Source of the DNA: Candidatus Zixiibacteriota bacterium
GTDB lineage: Bacteria; SM23-81
DNA: 8,749 nt
Direction of reading: 5' to 3'
Assembly: GCA_030628225.1 (NCBI GenBank)
Contig: DAOVRJ010000095.1
Coordinates: 1 to 8,749, forward strand
Made by a program: the position numbers and the translations under genes. This document shows, piece after piece, positions 6,801-8,749 of this stretch (position 1 is the first letter of the stretch; each line of letters starts with the position of its first letter). The notes beneath the pieces are model-generated. The model had not been told where the DNA came from. It worked only from the letters and a program-made list of their open reading frames with translations, and made no database searches.

Positions 6801-7008
6801 GGGCAGCGCCTGGGAGGAAACAAAGGCCTTCAAGGGAGGATCTACGGAGGGTGGTTCTCACCTGAAGGATCTGAAGACCGGCTTTGGTTTTGGGATGAGA
6901 GCCAACTTAGGTATCTTTGTGTTGCGTTTCGATGCCGCCTGGAAGACAGATTTTGATCAGGTATCAGCAAAGCCGAAGACTTACTACTCTCTGGGCGCGG
7001 AGTTCTAA
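3835..7008 (+). CDS. outer-membrane fusion protein: gluzincin metallopeptidase, TolB-like beta-propeller, Omp85-like barrel
   Basis: A 1057-residue exported protein that I read as three fused modules. Residues 1-24 are a signal peptide (cleavage near GAA/QD). Residues 35-270 form a gluzincin peptidase domain of the peptidase MA-like kind: zinc motif HELTH at 138-142 with E139 as catalytic base, and EGLAEY at 172-177 with E172 as probable third zinc ligand. Residues 295-572 hold six PD40/TolB-type blades, marked by WSPDG-like motifs near 304, 357, 402, 447, 504 and 548, each followed by an IAF-type strand and a D-(L/I)-Y strand. Residues 575-695 are a Ser/Asp/Ala-rich linker containing a 43-residue duplication. 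Residues 697-1057 look like an Omp85/surface-antigen barrel, with PLRGYNYNE (939-947) matching the conserved (V/L)RG(F/Y) loop and a final aromatic residue (YYSLGAEF) as expected of a barrel insertion signal. No POTRA domains are seen; the propeller occupies that place. Substrate is unknown; a role in outer-membrane proteolysis, assembly or secretion is inference. Confidence 0.85.
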   Translation: MFRTRITLLLIGVLVLSMPLFGAAQDFGKNKVQYKSFNWSYLQTSHFDIYFYKGEEDLAYFAAEQSEYACQQIKKDFRHEIRKRVPIILYKSHNDFQQTNVILEILDEGVGGFTEFFKNRVVMPFTGSYEDYRHVLHHELTHAVMIDMLYGGGVGSLIRRQRFFSPPLWFVEGLAEYESLGWEKDADMFMRDATISGYLQPLPYVRGFLLYKEGQSAVRYIANRYGGEKIGEILGKAKLHRNMEKALKSSIGMGVEGLDEEWRKAQRVIYWPEIARRQEARDFARQLTDHTKDGSGFNLRPAFSPQGKKLVFFSNKSDYTDIYLLSAIDGQVLGRLVKGERCGGLESLRNFRSSIGWSPDGSKIAFVAKSGGGDALYLLRVQDRKVIKKYCFPMDLISSPSWSSQGDQIVLSGLDDGYSDLYLLQIETGKLVRLTEDRYDDAEPAWSPDGNRIAFSSDRPVAPQEEADTVFVYGHYDIFIMDLPDGGIQPAVMAEGQQRSPTWSPQGDKLCYTSDENGISNLYIIDLESEESFPITDVIGGCFTPSWSADGARLAFSYFQKGGWDLYVMKDPLNNRSEVVELKPTHFVAELRDQREMGISAADSLPAQLTVDSTAAVQQLPAFQRDSLLVLTMVDSVALDSSDTARGPSATEEVDSAAAVQQLPAFQIDSLLVLSEGDSTTMAFSDSTPITLGPRKYRVKFSPDVLSADMAYDTYFGLQGQSMLALSDLMGNHRIFLLFTLLNSLSESDCQLAYYYLPRRINYGIGFFHLKNYFIDHLHRLFSDRIYGGYLSLSRPFDKFNRMDLSLQALTIERRYYDPPLDDSMNRLYNLVGSLVHDTVLWGNTGPVNGSRWNLTAEYAPLIGGHARSYSRIIFDRRCYIDYRKKYNFVYRMAAGTSLGRDPLRFYLGGTSNWLDVEFYRGDHYYSVEDIYFSNRITPLRGYNYNEVQGSKFGLVNLEFRYPFIDYLLVHWPLRFGIRRVNGALFFDMGSAWEETKAFKGGSTEGGSHLKDLKTGFGFGMRANLGIFVLRFDAAWKTDFDQVSAKPKTYYSLGAEF
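5665..5856 (+). repeat. two copies of a 63-bp repeat, period 129 bp, inside the fusion-protein linker
   Basis: Copy one spans 5665-5727 and copy two 5794-5856, encoding VDSTAAVQQLPAFQ-R-DSLLVL and VDSAAAVQQLPAFQ-I-DSLLVL. The copies differ at 9 of 63 bases, but only two changes alter the protein (Thr to Ala, Arg to Ile). The period is exactly 43 codons. It lies between the propeller and the barrel. Confidence 0.9.
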
Positions 7009-7012
7009 GTGG

Positions 7013-7020
7013 AAAGGAGG
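7013..7020 (+). promoter_or_regulatory. ribosome binding site that fixes the start at 7025
   Basis: AAAGGAGG lies 4 bases before ATG 7025. It excludes an earlier in-frame ATG at 6917, which is inside the barrel gene and would put 36 unrelated residues before the signal peptide. Confidence 0.85.
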
Positions 7021-7024
7021 GGAC

Positions 7025-8032
7025 ATGCGTTGTGCGAAGGTTGTCGGAGTCGGATTGGCCCTGATGGTATTGACCTGGGCCCTGTGGGTCGGGGCACATC
7101 AAGGAACTATGGAGATGAGAGTCCGCGGACCGGGGGAGGGCTCATATTCAACTGCCCTTACAAAGGGAGATACCATCTGGTATTCCGGATTTGAGCCGGG
7201 AGACCCCCTGGGGGTCAACGTAGACTATAATGCCAAGGCTTCGCCGGATGAGTGGCACGTGACCAAGCGAATGCTCTACGAGGGAACTACCACCTGGATG
7301 ACGGCACCTGTGGACAGCTATTTCTGCCACATCGGCGACGACAGCGCCGGTTATAGCGATGGGAACGAGGTGGGTTATCAGATAGAGTTGGATCTTACCA
7401 ATTACAGCGATGCCAACCTGTACTATCTGAGTGCCATGCAGGCCTATGATGTCGGGGAGGTTTATGACAAATTCGTCGTCTGGGGGACGAACGAGGGGTT
7501 GGGGAGTTCCTGGGTCAATCTGGATCCTGGGGAGGGATATGCCTGGGGTGGGGACTGGGGGACCAGCTGGTACTCTCCTGAGGACTCCTTGATCTCCCTG
7601 GCCGGTTTGGTGGGGCATGCCGGGGTGATCATCGAGTTCTGGTTTTACGCCGATTCGGGCCATCCCGAGGGTTTTGGCGTAGGCATCGACGAGATAATCA
7701 TTACCGGGATACCTGCCACAGCCGTGGAGGAGGTGGAGGTTGGCTCTGCGCTCCCACATAATTTCGTCCTGGGTCGCCCATACCCGAACCCGTTTAATGC
7801 CCAGGCCTCCATCGAATATCAGGTTCCCGACGCTGAGGTCCACCTGGGGATCTACAATGTTCGAGGCCAACTGGTGAAAACCCTGGTTCAGGGGTCTATG
7901 GTGGCTGGGGATTATATTGTAACCTGGGACGGTCGGACTGAAGGAGGAGTGGAGGTGGGGAGCGGCGTGTATTTCTGTCTGCTTAGGTCTGGAGATATCG
8001 CCTTGGTCAGGAAGATGGTGTTGTTGCGCTGA
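7025..8032 (+). CDS. secreted protein with jelly-roll-like domain and C-terminal T9SS type A / FlgD-like sorting domain
   Basis: A 335-residue exported protein. Residues 1-24 form a signal peptide (MRCAKVV, hydrophobic core, WVGA cleavage site). Residues 48-230 ('GDTIWYSGFEPGD' to 'GIDEIIITG') read as one all-beta domain resembling the MAM-like/immune-inhibitor-A type carbohydrate- or protein-binding jelly rolls found on secreted proteases; no protease motif is present, so a binding role is more likely than a catalytic one (inference). Residues 246-335 are the sorting domain: LGRPYPNPFN, YQVP, IYNVRGQLV, TWDGR, SGVYFCLL and terminal MVLLR. The gene follows the fusion-protein gene by 16 bases with its own strong ribosome binding site, so the two are almost certainly co-transcribed, and the protein may be a partner or substrate of the upstream outer-membrane peptidase. 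The unit ends at the terminator at 8059. Confidence 0.85.
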   Translation: MRCAKVVGVGLALMVLTWALWVGAHQGTMEMRVRGPGEGSYSTALTKGDTIWYSGFEPGDPLGVNVDYNAKASPDEWHVTKRMLYEGTTTWMTAPVDSYFCHIGDDSAGYSDGNEVGYQIELDLTNYSDANLYYLSAMQAYDVGEVYDKFVVWGTNEGLGSSWVNLDPGEGYAWGGDWGTSWYSPEDSLISLAGLVGHAGVIIEFWFYADSGHPEGFGVGIDEIIITGIPATAVEEVEVGSALPHNFVLGRPYPNPFNAQASIEYQVPDAEVHLGIYNVRGQLVKTLVQGSMVAGDYIVTWDGRTEGGVEVGSGVYFCLLRSGDIALVRKMVLLR

Positions 8033-8058
8033 GAATTTTCAGCACAGTTCCGCCCCAC

Positions 8059-8097
8059 AAAAAAACCGCCGAGAGTTTTTGTCCCGGCGGTTTTTTT
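8059..8097. terminator. bidirectional Rho-independent terminator between convergent genes
   Basis: Seven A (8059-8065) plus CCGCCG (8066-8071) pair with CGGCGG (8085-8090) plus seven T (8091-8097) around a 13-base loop. The 13-bp symmetrical arrangement gives a GC stem followed by a U-run on both strands. It serves the murA-side unit on the plus strand and the regulator gene on the minus strand. Confidence 0.92.
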
Positions 8098-8116
8098 CAG
8101 ATATGGAATCCGGCCA

Positions 8117-8704
8117 TTACTTGCCGTTTGCTTTGAATTTCAGTCGCTTGGGGTCGATGTAGAAATCAGCAGATAGAACTAGCAATGCCTCGGCGCCGCC
8201 CTTGCTGAGGCTGCGCGCCCGGGAGGGTATTCCCTGGGTGATCTGCAGGGTATCTCCCTTTTCCAACTGGAGGGTGTTACCGTTCAGATCCACCTCTACT
8301 TTACCCTTAAGGATGGTGATCATCTTTTCATCGCCCACGTATCCTAGGGGATGGAAGCTAACCTCGCCGTCGAACTTCACATTGCCCACTACGAGCTTGG
8401 AATCATTCATGCCGGTGCTGAAAAAATGCAGGTCATACCCATTGCGCGATATTACCTGGCGCTTTTTCTCCGGAGCTATCTGAAAGCTCTTATCCTCATC
8501 GGTAGGTAGAAAATAAGAGGCCGGTTTTCTCAAAGCCTGGGAGATTCTATATAGGGTGTTGATGGTTGGTGAGGCCAGGCCTCGTTCCAACTCCGAGATA
8601 TGAGTGGCCGTCACGTTAGAAATCTCGGAAAGCTGCTTCAGGGTGAGAAGCTTCTCTTTTCTCAACCGGTGGATTTTGCGACCCAGATCGAATTTGTCCG
8701 TCAT
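8117..8704 (-). CDS. XRE-family transcriptional regulator with C-terminal cupin domain
   Basis: A 195-residue cytoplasmic DNA-binding protein. Residues 8-62 form a Cro/cI-type helix-turn-helix (LGRKIHRLRKEKLLTLKQL, then SNVTATHISELERGLASPTINTL as turn and recognition helix). Residues 105-178 form a small cupin (FHPLGYVGDEKMITILKGKVEVDL, KGDTLQITQGIPSRARS, EALLVLSA). This layout is the common HTH_3 plus cupin_2 regulator, in which the cupin binds a small ligand; targets vary and cannot be told from sequence. The usual cupin metal ligands are largely missing: only H118 is seen in the first motif, and the PH of the second motif is PS (P160-S161), so metal binding looks unlikely. The start at ATG 8704 is supported by a near-perfect Shine-Dalgarno. 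It converges on the unit to its left and shares its terminator. Its promoter is probably beyond the right edge. Confidence 0.9.
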   Translation of the reverse strand: MTDKFDLGRKIHRLRKEKLLTLKQLSEISNVTATHISELERGLASPTINTLYRISQALRKPASYFLPTDEDKSFQIAPEKKRQVISRNGYDLHFFSTGMNDSKLVVGNVKFDGEVSFHPLGYVGDEKMITILKGKVEVDLNGNTLQLEKGDTLQITQGIPSRARSLSKGGAEALLVLSADFYIDPKRLKFKANGK

Positions 8705-8710
8705 GATCTA

Positions 8711-8719
8711 ACCTCCTTT
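8711..8719 (-). promoter_or_regulatory. ribosome binding site of the XRE-cupin regulator
   Basis: On the minus strand AAAGGAGGT lies 6 bases before ATG 8704. The match to the anti-Shine-Dalgarno core is near perfect and fixes the start. The remaining bases to the window edge show no clear promoter. Confidence 0.85.
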
Positions 8720-8749
8720 CAGGAATTTTCACGCAACTACTGGAGTTCA

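Noticed and set aside
6917-7024. Upstream in-frame ATG extending the last secreted protein by 36 residues
   Set aside because: It lies inside the barrel gene in another frame, and AAAGGAGG plus a signal peptide mark 7025 as the true start.
7148-7870. Long minus-strand open frame (240 codons) opposite the last secreted protein
   Set aside because: It is fully antisense to a well-supported exported protein and shows no recognisable domain.

Overview
This 8.7 kb window looks like chromosomal DNA from a diderm (Gram-negative) bacterium of the FCB side of the tree. Two exported proteins end in the 'YPNPFN ... WDGR ... SG(V/L)Y ... MVLLR' domain (T9SS type A sorting / FlgD-like fold). This domain is common in candidate phyla such as KSB1, Zixibacteria, Marinimicrobia and Latescibacteria and in Caldithrix-like lineages. 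The lpxH-type enzyme implies lipid A, and an Omp85-type barrel implies an outer membrane. The exact phylum cannot be fixed from this sequence alone.

Layout. (1) Positions 1-591, minus strand: the N-terminal 197 codons of an LpxH-like UDP-2,3-diacylglucosamine diphosphatase, running off the left edge. (2) Positions 592-1053: a gene-free divergent control region. It holds a sigma-70-like promoter for lpxH, a strong plus-strand hairpin terminator with no visible gene to terminate, two dyads, and a consensus-perfect sigma-54 promoter (951-966). (3) Positions 1054-2235: a secreted protein with the C-terminal sorting domain, closed by a terminator at 2261-2294. (4) Positions 2374-8032: a likely single transcription unit from a good sigma-70 promoter: murA, then a 1057-residue outer-membrane fusion protein (gluzincin metallopeptidase, six-bladed TolB-like propeller, Omp85-like barrel), then a second secreted sorting-domain protein. 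It ends at a symmetric, bidirectional terminator (8059-8097). (5) Positions 8117-8704, minus strand: an XRE-family regulator with a C-terminal cupin, converging on the same terminator.

Nearly every gene concerns the cell envelope: lipid A synthesis, peptidoglycan precursor synthesis, an outer-membrane barrel with a peptidase and propeller, and two secreted or surface-anchored proteins. The most notable items are the peptidase-propeller-barrel fusion, in which the propeller sits where POTRA domains would normally be, and the sigma-54 control of one sorting-domain cargo gene. No mobile element, CRISPR array, tRNA or rRNA was seen.
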